Positions 1 through 11,357 of a stretch of DNA of 53,270 nucleotides are shown here, in pieces. Position 1 is the stretch's first letter. Each line of letters opens with the position of its first letter. The DNA is taken from the NCBI GenBank assembly GCA_037178675.1, contig JAYMGJ010000334.1:1-53270 (forward strand). The letters are read 5' to 3'. Source of the stretch: Scleroderma bovista. Taxonomy: Eukaryota; Basidiomycota; Agaricomycetes; Boletales; Sclerodermataceae. Under the pieces are notes generated by a model, which saw nothing but the letters and a program-made list of their open reading frames with translations, ran no database searches and was not told where the DNA came from. The translations under genes were made by a program, and so were the position numbers.

Positions 1-519
1 TGCCCGCTCGATGTTCTCCGCGGTCAGTCTCTTTATCACTTTGCCCACCGCCCTCTGATAATTTTTAATATACCCGCTGGAACCCGGTGCATGTCCTGCT
101 CTGGCAAGCACATCATCTATTTTTGCCTTCTCTTGGTCCGCTATTACCATGCGGGCGGTCCACCTGCGGCCATATTTGATGAGCTGTTTTTTCTTCCGAG
201 TGCGAGAGTGATTATACAGCCAATTCTGAATGGCCTATGAAAATACAAAATAAGCCAACCTCTCCATAAGTGAGGGATCACTCACCTTCCTCTTTATCAC
301 CCATTGGTGACTCTTGAGTGTCCTGTTGGCCTCCAGCCTTTGAACACTGCTTGCAATGTCCTTGAAAATGGACTTCCTTTTTGTTGCATCAGCCGCCATC
401 CACTGTTCCAGTTTCTCCTGGACAATGACGACCTCATCTTTGCGAAGGGGGGTCTTGCCTTGCCCAGTGGCATCAGACCTCTCACCGCTATCGCTCTCAC
501 TGTACTCAGATTCGGACAT
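1..519 (-). CDS. Unknown conserved-looking protein, 3' end outside window
   Basis: Two exons: 519..286 and 234..1, joined by a 51 bp intron (donor GTGAGT, acceptor CATAG) with phase 0. The open frame extends upstream past 519, but only from a GTG, so the ATG at 519..517 was chosen. The N-terminus is acidic and Ser-rich (residues 1-20, MSESEYSESDSGERSD). It is followed by a Lys/Arg-rich helical segment and then a region with W-Y-N-H-S-R and Y-G-R-R-W-T motifs. The reading frame is still open at base 1. I recall similar W-Y-N-H / W-T-A-R proteins as hypothetical genes that recur beside transposons in Agaricomycetes; this is memory, not a search. It diverges from the KDZ transposase at 946 across a 426 bp gap, so it may be an accessory gene of the same element. 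Function is not known. Confidence 0.55.
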
Positions 520-945
520 GGGTGAGGTGGAATCTTTGCAGTGAGTTCCCAATTCCGGCACACATACCGGCCTGTTGATTGAAGTTCACGTGGTCACTTG
601 CTTCCCATGTCACAGGGACCCTTGATGTTACTTTACCATGTATGGGCAGATGTAATACGGCGCCCGAGGAATATTTGGTAAGGTTCCCTGGGTATCTGCA
701 AAGGTCTTACCATACATGGAAAGGTCCATGTTGCTCAGGGTCCATTTTGACAACGCTTGTGTGCCAATCTCAAGATCTCAGGCCGTAATTGGTAAGGTTC
801 CATTTGTGCCTGATCGTGGTCCCGACCGAGTGGATTGACACCGGAGGATCCCAATCCGATGCAGTTGGTCGAGTTCAAGGTATTGCAATGAGGCATTTCA
901 AGGTTAAAAGTGGTTGTTTTGTGAGCTTCACATCCAGAGACAGTC
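520..945. promoter_or_regulatory. Divergent intergenic region between the two opposite genes
   Basis: This 426 bp gap separates the starts of the minus-strand unknown gene and the plus-strand KDZ transposase, so it should hold both promoters. It contains the word GGTAAGGTTCC at about 675 and again at about 790, and several CATGGA/CCATGT words near 635-730. No clear TATA box was found. The regulatory role is inferred only from position. Confidence 0.35.
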
Positions 946-2509
946 ATGGGGAAGTCCAAGGTAGTAAAAGTAGGCCCCTCTACACCTGTAACACAGGTGA
1001 CATGGAAGACAGTAAGATCTGGTAGACAGTCCAAGGACAAGATTGTCAAGGCTCCACCCCGGAAAAAGGCACGCATTGAAAGAGCTGATGATCAGTCTCC
1101 CACTCGCGCTGGTTCATCGGCATTGGAGCACACCAGTTTCCTTCCAGATGAGCCTGTAGAGGCATATTCTATGACAGATGATCCACCCCTGCGAGCATGT
1201 AAATTGCCAAGGAACCAGGTCTGATGCACCTTCCACACTCTTAATATATATCTCATCGAATCATAGGACCACTATCTGCGAGACTGGCTGCCCTGGAAAG
1301 GCAAATATTTGTCAGTGCTCCTGGAAATGGAGGCACCCCCTGCATCAAGGATCTGTATGCAGTGTGGAAAGGATGGGGCAATTAGGTGCACTGAATGTGC
1401 TCATAGGCCAATCTTCTGCACAAACTGTTGCCTTGATACACACGAGGTCGGTCCCTTCCATCGGATTCAGAGGTGGACTGGAAGCTTCTTTGAGGACTTC
1501 TCTCTTCGCCTGGTGGGTCAGTTCTTTCACCATATCCACATGTTAATTAATAAAGCAGATTGGATTTGTAATGCACTTGGGCCACAGTGGAAAACCATGT
1601 CCTAGTGGAGGGTATAGCCGCGGGAATAATGCAAGTGATGATGAAGATGCTTGGGAAGATGTGGAGGACGATGGGAGCCCACCTCATCTAGCTAGACCAC
1701 GGGACCGAAGTTTCCTAACTTTGGTGCACACTAATGGGGTGCACTTTTGCGACATTCGGTACTGCAGCTGTGATGGTTCAGAGGATTCACATCTGCAACT
1801 TATGATGGCTGGCCTTTTCCCTGCGACAACAAAAAGTCCCAGGACTGCATTTACCTTCCAGGTGCTGGATGATTTTATCCGGGACAATGTGGAATGTGGC
1901 ACCACTGCGATGAACTACTATAGTAAATTGCAGAGACTAACATCCAATGCATTCCCACATGCGGTGCCAGTAAGTGAAGTAACCTTTTGTTTACCGCGGC
2001 ACTGACACCGCGGATGAAATAGAATAGGTACAGAGATCTGCTGAGGTTGTCAAGGGCATGGAGATTGTTGAAGCTTCTCAAGTGGCAAGGATTCCACGGA
2101 ATCTCGGAGGAACCTGGGCCAGGGGAGCTGGTCCTCTTTTGCCCCGCATGTCCCCAACCTGGGGTAAATTTACCGCCCGCGGGAGGGGTCGATCTCACAC
2201 AGTGAGTATAGGTTGTAATTATTCTATTATTTGCAAATACAACTGATTTGTACAGCTGGAAATATTTGAGGATCATTGCTATGGATGGAAATTTCAAAGC
2301 CGAACATATGTTGCTCAAACAAGCTCCAAACGAAGTCTGGTTGATGGATGGAAAAGGGTTCATGGTAACATCGCAGCCTTATAAGTCCTATTTAGCAGGA
2401 AGCACAAATCGAGTGGAGGTATGACCTCTTTTACTTGAGCAGCGGTAATTCCTCATGTTGCCATTAGAAATCGGACTGTAGCAATCATCGTGCGGTCAAT
2501 CAGGCAATA
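946..2509 (+). CDS. KDZ-type transposase, CxC2 class, truncated at the 3' end (KDZ-1)
   Basis: Six exons reconstruct cleanly: 946-1218, 1267-1512, 1559-1969, 2023-2201, 2256-2418 and 2468-2509, with introns of 46-54 bp. Phases are consistent throughout and no premature stop occurs. The first donor (GTCTGA) is weak; the others are GTGGGT, GTAAGT, GTGAGT and GTATGA. Exon 2 encodes a cysteine cluster: C-x2-C, then C-x2-C, then C-x2-CC, followed by HRIQRW-G-FF. I recognise this as the CxC2 cluster associated with Kyakuja-Dileera-Zisupton transposases. Exon 5 has the MDGNFK motif, and exon 6 begins the C-x2-H-x-AVNQA segment. The protein stops there: the sequence passes directly into satellite DNA, so the catalytic C-terminal half is missing. 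These enzymes move their own DNA element in the nucleus. Although truncated, the surviving half has not accumulated the TGA stops seen in KDZ-2. Confidence 0.8.
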
Positions 2510-3500
2510 GATATGGGCTACCCTTGGTTCAGGGGACATTGCTATTTTGGCTGATGTACATGATGAGGGACAGTATATTCAAAGCCCACCCGTGCTACAT
2601 GGGATAATGGCATCATATATGGGCTAGCCCGTATCACATTGCAATCATCCATTCTCAGCCCACTCATGCTACTCGTGATGATAGAATATGGGCTCATTGG
2701 TATCTTAGGGACTATGCTATTTCAGCTCACTCATATTACATGGGCCCATATAATAACAGCCTGCCCATATGACATGGGATGGTATAATAGTGGCCCATCC
2801 ATACCCCATGAGGAGGTCAATGTGTCAGCCCACTCATGCTACTCGGGATGATGCAATATGGGCTCACCTATACCTTAGGTGAAGGTTATTTTGGCTCACT
2901 CATGTTACACAGGACCATATAATAGCAGCCTGCCCATGTGACATGGGATGGTATAATAGTGGCCCATCCATATCCCATGAGATCAATATGTCAGCCCACT
3001 TGTGCTACTCGGGATGATGCAATATGGGCTCACCTATACCTTAGGTGAAGGTTATTTCGGCTCACTCATGTTACACGGAACCATATAATAGCAGCCTGCC
3101 CATGTGACATGGGATGGTATAATAGTGGCCCATCCATATCCCATGAGATCAATATGTCAGCCCACTTGTGCTACTCGGGATGATGCAATATGGGCTCACC
3201 TATACCTTAGGTGAAGGTTATTTCGGCTCACTCATGTTACACAGGACCATATAATAGCAGCCTGCCCATGTGACATGGGATGGTATAATAGTGGCCCATC
3301 CATATCCCATGAGGAGATCAATATGTCAGCCCACTTGTGCTACTCGGGATGATGCAATATGGGCTCACCTATACCTTAGGTGAAGGTTATTTCGGCTCAC
3401 TCATGTTACATGGGACCATATAATAGCAGCCTGCCCATGTGACATGGGATGGTATAATAGTGGCCCATCCATATCCCATGTTAGCCCAATATGGGCTCAC
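2510..3500. repeat. Tandem satellite, 166-175 bp unit, about six copies
   Basis: The anchor ATATGGGCT recurs at 2511, 2686, 2856, 3022, 3188, 3357 and 3489, giving spacings of about 175, 170, 166, 166, 169 and 132 bp. Each unit carries ACTCGGGATGATG, CCTATACCTTAGGTGAAGG, a GGACCATATAATAGCAGCC segment and TGACATGGGATGGTATAATAG. The middle copies are nearly identical, while the first and last are diverged, as expected for an array homogenised from the centre. The array starts exactly where the KDZ-1 reading frame is lost. Confidence 0.9.
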
Positions 3501-4650
3501 CTGTACCTTAGGGGACAGACCCAGGGTGGCCCTATCCTCTGGTACTCAGCCCGCGGTGGGTACTCACTTGGGTAGTCAACCTGTGCTGTGTAATCAACAC
3601 CAGTGGCTAGCTAACCTGCAGTGGGTAGTCAACCCACCATGGGTGGTAGTGCAACCGCGGTTGGTAGTCAATCCATGGTGGGGAATCACTCTACTGGGTA
3701 GTTAGCTTTGGGTGCGTAGCCAAGGGCAGTGGCTAGGTAATGGGTGGTTGGCAGCTAACCCACGGTATGCATTGAACCCGCGGTATAACCTGCAGTGGGT
3801 CGTCAAGCCTGGGTAGGTACTGGTTAGACCTGGGACCTTGGTTGGTGGCCAACCCGCAGTGGGTCAGCAGTAGCTAGCTAACCCGTGGTGGGTAGCCAAC
3901 CCGCGGTATGTATTGAACCCGCGGTGTCACCTGCATGGGATAATCAACCCACAATGGGCGGTCACCCCTGGGTAGGTATGTGGTTGGTAGTACGACCGCG
4001 GTTGGTAGTCAACCCACAGTGGAGAGTCATCAGTGGGTAGCTAACCCATATTGGTCAGCTAACCTGCAGCATGTATTGAACCCGCGGTGTAACCTGCAGT
4101 AGGTGGTCAACCAGGGGTGGGTACGTGGTTAAAGCTGGGACCACGGTTTGTGGCCAACCCATGGTGGGTACTCACTCCACTGGTTAGTAAACCTGAACTA
4201 TGTAGTCAACAAGGCCAGCTAACCCATGGTGGGCAGCTAACCCGCAGTAAGTATTGAACCCGCGGTTTTTGCAGTGGGAGTCGACCCACAATGGGCAGTC
4301 ACCCCTGGGTTGGTAGTGCGACCGCGGTGTAGTCAACCCCCGCTGTGTAGTCAACAGTAGTGGGTGGATAACCGGTGTTGGGCAGCTAACCCGCGGTGTG
4401 ACCTGCAGTGGATGGTCAACCCTGGGTAGGTACATGGTTGGAAATAGTTGCTGGCCAACCTAACCCGCGCGAGTAGTTAACCCTGGTTAGTAGTGGGCCC
4501 GTAGTGGGACCGTGGTTTGTAGTAATCCCGCGGCGTGTAGTAATCCTGCGGTGTGTGATGCCTGTATATGTATAGTCAGCTGTAGTAGTCCATCAATGGT
4601 AAGTAGTCAACCCGTGGTAGTCAACCCCAGTAGTTCACCCATGGTAATGG
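3501..4650. repeat. Irregular minisatellite rich in CCGCGG palindromes
   Basis: Short blocks such as AACCCGCGGT, GGGTAGTCAACC, CTGCAGTGGG and CAGCTAACCC are shuffled through about 1.1 kb. A higher-order period is visible from ATTGAACCCG at 3771, 3912, 4075 and 4253, with spacings of 141, 163 and 178 bp. Many blocks are near-palindromes around CCGCGG, and GGTTAGCT / AGCTAACC words appear on both strands. No coding sequence was found here. Confidence 0.85.
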
Positions 4651-4975
4651 AGCCAGTTCTGCTGGTAGGTTGATTAGATTCGTTCCTACTGTATGCAGTA
4701 GTATCTATTTTTGCTAGCCCACCCCATACCTTTGCATTCCAGTAAATCTGGGCTCATCCATTAATGTGCACCCAGTAAGATTGTGGCCCACCAAGATGTC
4801 ATGATGACAATTCCTATATCCCTACCACAACCCCTCCTTAACTACCACCATAGCCCACCCATATCACATGGTAAAAAAATCATAGTGTGTAAGCCCACCT
4901 GTATTACTCGGTGATACTCCATCCATGGGCTCCTGTCCGCTGGCCCGTGACACTCGGCCGATTTTCACCTTCGGG
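4651..4975. repeat. Decayed continuation of the 166 bp satellite
   Basis: Words of the first satellite reappear here in diverged form: AGCCCACCCATATCACATGG, AAGCCCACCTGTATTACTCGG, CCATGGGCTC and a GCCCGTGACACTCGG variant. The CCGCGG minisatellite therefore sits inside a larger 166 bp array rather than next to it. Boundaries are approximate. Confidence 0.5.
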
Positions 4976-7441
4976 TGGCCATGTAAGACGGGACAAGGTA
5001 GGTACACTATGTGGGAATATCCTATGGCGAGGGATCTAGCTGGCGGTTTCGAGGTTCTCGGACTTAATATGTATGGCTTGCAATGGCAGCCTAACTCTCT
5101 GGGCCTTCTCGGTGGATGGTCCCTTCTGACAGCATTTTCGTATTGGCGGTGGTTTATCGGGCCATATCGTGAACTCGTCATAATCTCATGAGGTACCATG
5201 GATTGAGAATCTGAGACAGACGCCAATATTGATTTGAAGGCATCCACAGAATTACGTTGGGTAGACAGAAACTCCCTGCTCCACAGTGAAAACAATCTCA
5301 GGGTTCCCTCTCTGTGCACACAAAGTACCTGCGTATTATGCATGCCACGAAGAATAAACATTGTTTGTCCCAGCCAGTGACCTATTTAATGGTCAGAAGA
5401 TCTGAGATCTAAAGCATTGACCTTGTCTTCTACTTCTATGCCAATGACTATCGCACTCCCGCACTGACTTGTGCTACCCTACTGAGGGCTTCTGGACGAA
5501 TACAGTCTGTTGTTCCTCCTTTCTCTTGAAGAAGAAGAGGACTCTTGCTTGTTTTCAGGCGTCATCCCTCAAAGCTTTTGCCACAGCCCTTTATTGCCAT
5601 TGTTGACCATTTTGGATCCTGTTTGATACTATGGCAAGTACCTACTAAACATTTATTTACTTTCCTAATTACCTTGCTCGGCAAAGTTAACCTCAACTTG
5701 ATATTCGTGAGAAAGCGTAGCCCCTGTTGAATTTTGTCTGGGGAAACACAGTAGGACCAGTTAGCCATATGTGACTGCCACTCGGCCCACTCCAGCAGGT
5801 TGCATATTGACAAAACGTGACCACTGATGGACAGATAAGCACTTTGGTCGAAATGCTACGCCCTTTCAACAGCCACGAGACTTATTTGGACACCGCCCGC
5901 GCTGAGTTACAATGGTTCAAACATCATCGCCGGAGGCTTTGAGAAAGTCTGCCATACAGTTCCGTGAGTAACATTACACGCAGTATCACCGATCAGTCCG
6001 AAGGGTCATCAAACCATAAGCATGTGTCATGAGGCGTTGACAACGTCTCCTTGAGGCAATGTGATTGCAATGTTTTGGCCTGGCACGGTGGCTAAAGTTC
6101 TCGGAAGTAAGGTGGGCGTACTGACGGCGATCATTGGCGAACCCTACTGACGATGTAAACAGTAAATTTATGGCATTTTATCCAAGTTCTCAGTGAGGAC
6201 GGGACGGTAAGATTTGATGACTGGCGCGATAATGCCGAAGCATGTAAATTAGACTAACCTGGTTGGAATACTCCACACAGTCGCGGATGGATCAACAATG
6301 GAACGTGGGGTCCTTCCAAACCTTCTTCATTGGTGTTGTTCGATGCGTGCTGCAGTCATATGCAGGGTGTCGACTAAGGGAACACTTTCCCCTACTTTCC
6401 CGCGATAGCAAAAAAGAAGTAACCCTGTCAGTACTTGCCAACTTGCCAATTTGGGGCAGTTTGTCGAGCAAATCCTGTACTATAACCACCGCTGCATCTA
6501 CGAGTTATGTAAAGGTTCTAAATCTGATCTCTAATATATATGACTTAGCTCAATGATCCTTACTGAAGGAAGTAGTACATGCTCTACGGCTCCGGTATCT
6601 CCGGAGGTACGCCATCATGCCCCACGGCGGGTTAATAATGTGACTAATTACATATCGATACGTACACTGTTCAATCAACCATGGTTATAATGGGTTAGGA
6701 AATTTTGGTGGCTACTGCAGACCACGGTAGTTGGTACTAAACCTCATGGCTTGGATTTAGTATGTTGTGGGATGCATTATGGGTATGTCAAGGGAAAGCG
6801 TGTCCATGGAAAATGAGATGTCCCAGTGACCCAGTGACTGTATTGTGCCACGAGGGGAGAGGTGTCGGCTTCAGATCTTTTTTGCAAGATATAGCTGCCA
6901 GTCGTGCTATTGCAAAGAATTCCCTGAGGGGGTGAAATTTGCCTTTGGAGCATTAACGACTCAAAGGACACCCGAGTGAAGGAGCCTTGATAAAGCTTAC
7001 AGATGGAGCAGTGGGAACGGACATTGTGAGGTGGGTGTACTGCATAACTGCATTTTGTAACAATTGGAATGGCCGATACAAAGTTACATAAATTGACAGC
7101 GGCTGCACAGCGGAGGGGACAGGACGTGCTGTACGTCCTGTCCCTGATCAAGTAGGTTCTATATTGCAAGACAGCTACTATATACGGCACGACCACAATG
7201 TTCTAATGGTCCAACACAATCAAGTTATGGGTAGATGTATCCAAAATCCATTCGTGATAGTATTTCAAATGTTGCTTTCGACGTCAAAGCAGTTCTGCAG
7301 ACTTTGTCATAACACATACAACAGACTTTTTATTTATTTTTGTAGATGAATGGCACGCGGCACCACCGGGTTGCCCAAAACCAAAGACTTTGTACCTTAC
7401 ACCCATTCGAGTACTTCCATGATCAGCGCACATTTGCCTTC
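4976..7441. other. No supported gene
   Basis: About 2.5 kb without a convincing coding region. Open frames on both strands are short, lack consistent splice signals and show no recognisable motif. No tandem repeat, terminal repeat or RNA gene was seen. Confidence 0.5.
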
Positions 7442-7943
7442 TTAGCACGTTAGGTCGCCATTGCTGTTTGCTAAGCAAGAATCTGTTTGTAGTAATGATG
7501 TGTTTATCTTTCCCAGCCTCGTCATTTCATTGTGCAACTTACTCAGGTTAATGACTGCGGTTTGTCCAACTTGGTTATAATCGTTGCAGGTGCACGTCAG
7601 GGTTGATGATCCACTACCGAAGGAGCAGCCACTGCAAGTCGATGAATAGTCACCACTGTTTTAATAATGATCATAGGTCATCACTAGATCGACATGGGTA
7701 ATAATGGCCAACTCACTTCGTAGAGCAGTACAAGTTCCCGTTTGTGTTTACAAGACATTGGTCTAACTTGACATATGTCCAATAGTCCGAGCCATCCGTA
7801 CCCTTACAGGTCGAATAGAGCACATTGCTATCCAAGTAAGTGTCTTTGCAGGTTTCACCGAAGCCACCCGATTCACTCAAGGCAGCACAATGAGTCGAGA
7901 GCGCTATGAGGATGAGAGGAACCGAAAATTTGAAGGGAGACAT
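7442..7943 (-). CDS. Secreted cyanovirin-N homology (CVNH) lectin, copy 1
   Basis: Three exons: 7943..7717, 7655..7543 and 7482..7442, encoding 126 residues. Introns of 61 and 60 bp have GTGAGT/CAG and GTAAGT/CAG borders, in phases 2 and 1. Residues 1-22 or so form a signal peptide (hydrophobic PLILIALS, then small residues). The mature protein is two CVNH repeats of about 50 residues, each with the pattern C...L...C...(hydrophobic)-x-L-(D/N)-x-C-(L)-x-N-(T/S)-N-G-(N/D)-L-x-C. Ten cysteines are present, more than in the cyanobacterial founder, which suggests a disulfide-stabilised extracellular protein. CVNH proteins bind mannose-rich glycans; the fungal role is unsettled and may be defence or glycan recognition. 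Its paralogue lies at 11,358 on the other strand. I am confident of the exon structure and family; the ligand is inference. Confidence 0.85.
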
Positions 7944-7996
7944 GATTTCCTACAGAACCAGGTGATCTGACCATCCATCTTTTATACCATGTATGT
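7944..7996 (-). promoter_or_regulatory. Core promoter of CVNH copy 1
   Basis: On the minus strand CATGGTATAAAAG lies about 45 bases before the ATG. The stretch between the TATA box and the ATG aligns with the same interval of the paralogue at 11,311-11,357 (GATGG/GATGA, GATC, GGTxxxGT, AGGAAAxC-ATG). The promoter was therefore duplicated with the gene. Confidence 0.65.
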
Positions 7997-9280
7997 CTTA
8001 TCATGGAGTAGCTGATCTTTTTGGTATCTTTCTACATAAAGAACCCACAGAGAGTGAGTTCCCCATCATTCTACCATCATGTCATCATATCTACACATTG
8101 TGCAAGTCAGCAACTTACGTTTCTCCAAGCCGTAACTGTGTGTAAGCACGAAAATCGGGCATTCTAAGTATATTGAGAAAGTATCTCTGCGCTAGTTCGA
8201 AAAAGGATGCGAGCCTGGATCAGTATACATTGTAAAGTATTTACCAATTTGATGACGACACGTTTTATTGGAATCACTTGTGGAGTTTCCCAACTATACT
8301 ATTTGCAGCACGATCAGCAAATGAAAATGAAAACGTGGCATCCAACTTTCTTACTTACAGGATGCATATTCCCCAAAACGAGGAAGACAAGGAACTTTTT
8401 TGTGAACTGCTTTGTAGAGCCAATCTCGTCACGGTTCTATTGCCAGCCGTTCTCCGTGCTTAATCGCTTTCTACACTTGGGCATGCCTTTAAGTTTGGCC
8501 AGTTGCTACTCGGCTCCGAGGGATGGAATGCTGACGAGTTCCACTGGACCAAGTGTACTTTCCGCATCACCCTCCGATTTTGGTGCGCCCTTTGTTGACA
8601 GTGGACGTTGTTCGTAACTTCATATGCGGACTGTGAATTTCAGATAGCCCAAGGGAAGAATGCACACACAGGCTTATGTTAACATTGTCCGATGCCAAAC
8701 GCTGTACTAATACTATACCGTGGACACGTGTTATTGAACTTGGCATACACATCCAAGGCTATCCAAGGCTGCACTGATTCCTCTTCCTCATCGGCATCAC
8801 CCTTGAGTGGTTCTTGTGAGCAACATTAAAAACCGAAAAACGTTGTATCCTGCAGAGCAACCAGGATTAAGCATGCCATGGGACCAGCGAGGCTCACGAT
8901 CGGCACGATAGGACGATGCCTGTTTGAAGTACTCGTCGGATTTCAACCAATTCCGTCCTACTATTAAAGGACCTGGATCCCCACAGCAGCCCAGAAGCGC
9001 ATTCGTTAATGAAATGTGATCCCCACTTACCTTACGCCATTTTCTCGTGGTCCGTGTGCCCGCACTCAGATGAAGTATGGATAACTATGTATATGGGTCC
9101 ATAGAATCATTCACATCATTCGTGTGTTGTCCCCAAAACCTCGACGTGACAAATGATCCTTGTTATGTCCTCGTACAAAAAGATTAATCGATAATGACTG
9201 AGTCCAAAATCAAACATCAGTGGAATTAGCCCCTAATCACGTGAATGAAATTGAACCAGAGCAATAAAATCACTTACCTT
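7997..9280. other. Upstream region of CVNH copy 1, no supported gene
   Basis: About 1.3 kb in which only short open frames without family motifs or paired splice sites were seen (for example 8,207-8,617 plus). GGTATCTTTCTACATAAAG just upstream of the TATA box may be part of the promoter. Nothing else could be assigned. Confidence 0.4.
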
Positions 9281-9714
9281 CTACATCCCGCAAACGCTGG
9301 GATCAACCTCAGTCACAACTGCAGCAACAGCTCCCTTCTCTACTACAATGCCTCTCGTCAGGGTGTCCATCGCCTCCTGGGACAGGTTGAAGGACCAAGC
9401 TCCATCAACAGCAGTGACATTGACGTGTTAGTGGTGGTTTCACTCGTGTGGGAAAGTTGCCAGCAGGAACCGCAGTATGGCGATTTCCAGGTGAGTTCCA
9501 GCATTCCCCCTACGAATGGGAAGGTAGGGAGGTCCCCGAGAGTCTCGAATCCCTTGGTCTGAAGCCCGTTGTCTCCGTCGGAGCAGGCTGTCATGGAGAG
9601 AGTGGTGTCGCGGTTGTCGTAGATGGTGTTGTAGGTGACCTCCACAGGCCCATCCAGTGCAAAAGCATGGAAGGTAAATGTGGCGAGGGCGACCCAGACA
9701 GTGGTGAATTTCAT
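9281..9714 (-). pseudogene. Cerato-platanin family secreted protein, frameshifted
   Basis: From ATG 9714 the frame gives a signal peptide (residues 1-19, ending HAFA). The mature start V-T-Y-x-T-x-Y-D-N, TACSDG-NGL-TKG, and SP-CG-CWQL follow; these are the hallmark motifs of the cerato-platanin family. Near 9,430 the frame shifts. The remaining family motifs (VNVTAVDGA, FNLSQEAMDTL, a valine/alanine-rich strand and the final PSVCG) continue in another frame to a TAG at 9283..9281. All four family cysteines exist across the two frames. A 44 bp intron with GTGAAA donor and CTAAC branch site is conceivable there, but it would delete the conserved INV-AVD strand, so a 1-2 base indel or a sequencing error is preferred. 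Cerato-platanins are small cell-wall-associated, expansin-like proteins that bind chitin oligomers and can trigger plant defence. It sits between the two CVNH genes. Confidence 0.75.
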
Positions 9715-11310
9715 GGCTGCGCAGAAGAGATCAGGTACGCAAGTGTGGATGTACTAGTGATGAAGGGTGTGCGCTTCTGGAGAATCAGCCTGGTCTTTAC
9801 CAATGCTTTATACCCTACTGAATGCACCGCCAAGATCATCGGGATTGAACAGAGCAGCGACGCCAACTCCGGATAAGTCAAAGTCGGGGCGATCATATCT
9901 ACGATGTAGGCTCGAGACGGCCAGGGGAGGTCGCCATTGGTTGTGCATGAAGGCTCGCCGCCTGCATCAAAACCAAGCTATTTCTTCTCCATGATCGGTG
10001 AGCAGTGTCATCAACTTGAACAGGACTTGCAGGCAAAAACATTTGCCTGGCACTTGTCACGAGCCAGGCGCTCAGATCACCACGACACAGATGTCACAGC
10101 TCTCATCAAACCAAGCAAGTCACCCCAGGAAATATGTACTGGTATTGATGGGCTTCGTGTTCCCAATGACGCTCCTGATCCTAGCCAAGACGAAACCACA
10201 GTCACCGCCATAATATTCCAAGAAGCCATGCCTTGGCTCTTTCCTCGATCAATGATGACTGCATGGCGTAGTTCAAACGTTGTCCACAGGACATGGGAGG
10301 AGTCCCTGATAAATCGGAGACCACTGTGACCCATACTACCTAGAGCCCGCTTGGGTGGTGTGCCACAGTGGCAGTGTTTGGTACGTTACATTGTTGTCAT
10401 GATGTGGTGCAACCTGTTGAGTCGCTGTCCATGGGGGTGTTTGTGATTATCGCAGGCCGTGTGCTGGTAAATCCATACTTGTCGCCGTTGTCCTGACCGG
10501 ACACTGATGCTTGCAGCCATCATCATGGTGAGTTTCGTCCCTTGGTGTCTGTAAGGTATTTTCATAGATGAGTCGTCTTGGATTGCTTGTGCCGGAGGGT
10601 GAGCGGAGACGACAAAGGGCATACTGGCGAGAGCTTAGCCCTACTACTTTAGACACTTGCACAATCGCTCACATCCATTCTGGTACGCCCGATGGGGTAC
10701 TGGGCACCACAGTTCTACTCCGGACCGGCGAGTCTCCCATATCCGTACATTCATTTGTTCCAGAGACGGTGTGCCATACGGTCAACTTCGAGCACGGCTT
10801 GCGGATGCAAAAATTCTATGAGACGTCAAGATGCATCGAGGACGCTCACCATCACGTTTGTAAAAAATTTTTGATCCAAGCTGACTCAGATGTACGTCAA
10901 GTTGCATTGACACTACTGAGTTCCCCGTTTGCAGTTAATGCAGAGACGCTTCCTCATTACGCTTATGTCCAATTTCCATGCTTACGGAACGAGGTCTTTT
11001 AATTGCTGCAAATGGCATGGTCTCGAACCACAAGAAAAATGTGGTCATCGCGTTTGTAAATGTTTTTACAGTCCTAATCCAGGCTCACTCAGACATGTGC
11101 CCTTTATCGCGGTGATACTTGTTTAACAACTGATTTCCTTGCTTACCTCAACGGCTCGGACCGTTGAGTTACTGACTTCCATGTTTACATGAGCTGGGCA
11201 GGACGCGAGAATAATGGGAAACCCGCTTTCATATGCTGTTTATATGTAGATGCAGAACGGGAATGTGACCTGAAAGGTCAGTTACCCCCTTTCCGTATGA
11301 TGGGACATTC
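9715..11310. other. Intergenic, no firmly supported gene
   Basis: An unbroken ATG-initiated frame at 10,568-11,002 (144 codons, plus) has no recognised motif and is not called. The segment CATCACGTTTGTAAA... at about 10,851 recurs imperfectly as CATCGCGTTTGTAAA... at about 11,047, each followed by a GATCCAAGCTGACTCAGA / AATCCAGGCTCACTCAGA block. This is a roughly 70 bp direct repeat about 195 bp apart. Confidence 0.4.
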
Positions 11311-11357
11311 ATGGTATAAAAAGTAGATGATTGGATCGGTGGGTCTTGCAGGAAAAC
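11311..11357 (+). promoter_or_regulatory. Core promoter of CVNH copy 2
   Basis: ATGGTATAAAAAG places a TATA box about 43 bases before the ATG. The interval to the start codon matches that of copy 1 in order and spacing, including the purine-rich AGGAAAAC just before ATG. Confidence 0.65.

Noticed and set aside
2510..3500. CRISPR-like or operator array
   Set aside because: Units are contiguous 166-175 bp satellites without spacers, in a eukaryotic context.
4864..5361. 165-codon minus-strand frame
   Set aside because: No motif, no splice sites and partly in decayed satellite.
9427..9472. 44 bp intron restoring the cerato-platanin frame
   Set aside because: It would remove the conserved strand V-N-V-T-A-V-D, which is clearly encoded there.
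10568..11002. 144-codon plus-strand frame starting with ATG
   Set aside because: No recognisable domain, overlaps an imperfect direct repeat, and base composition is like the surrounding non-coding DNA. A lineage-specific gene cannot be fully excluded.
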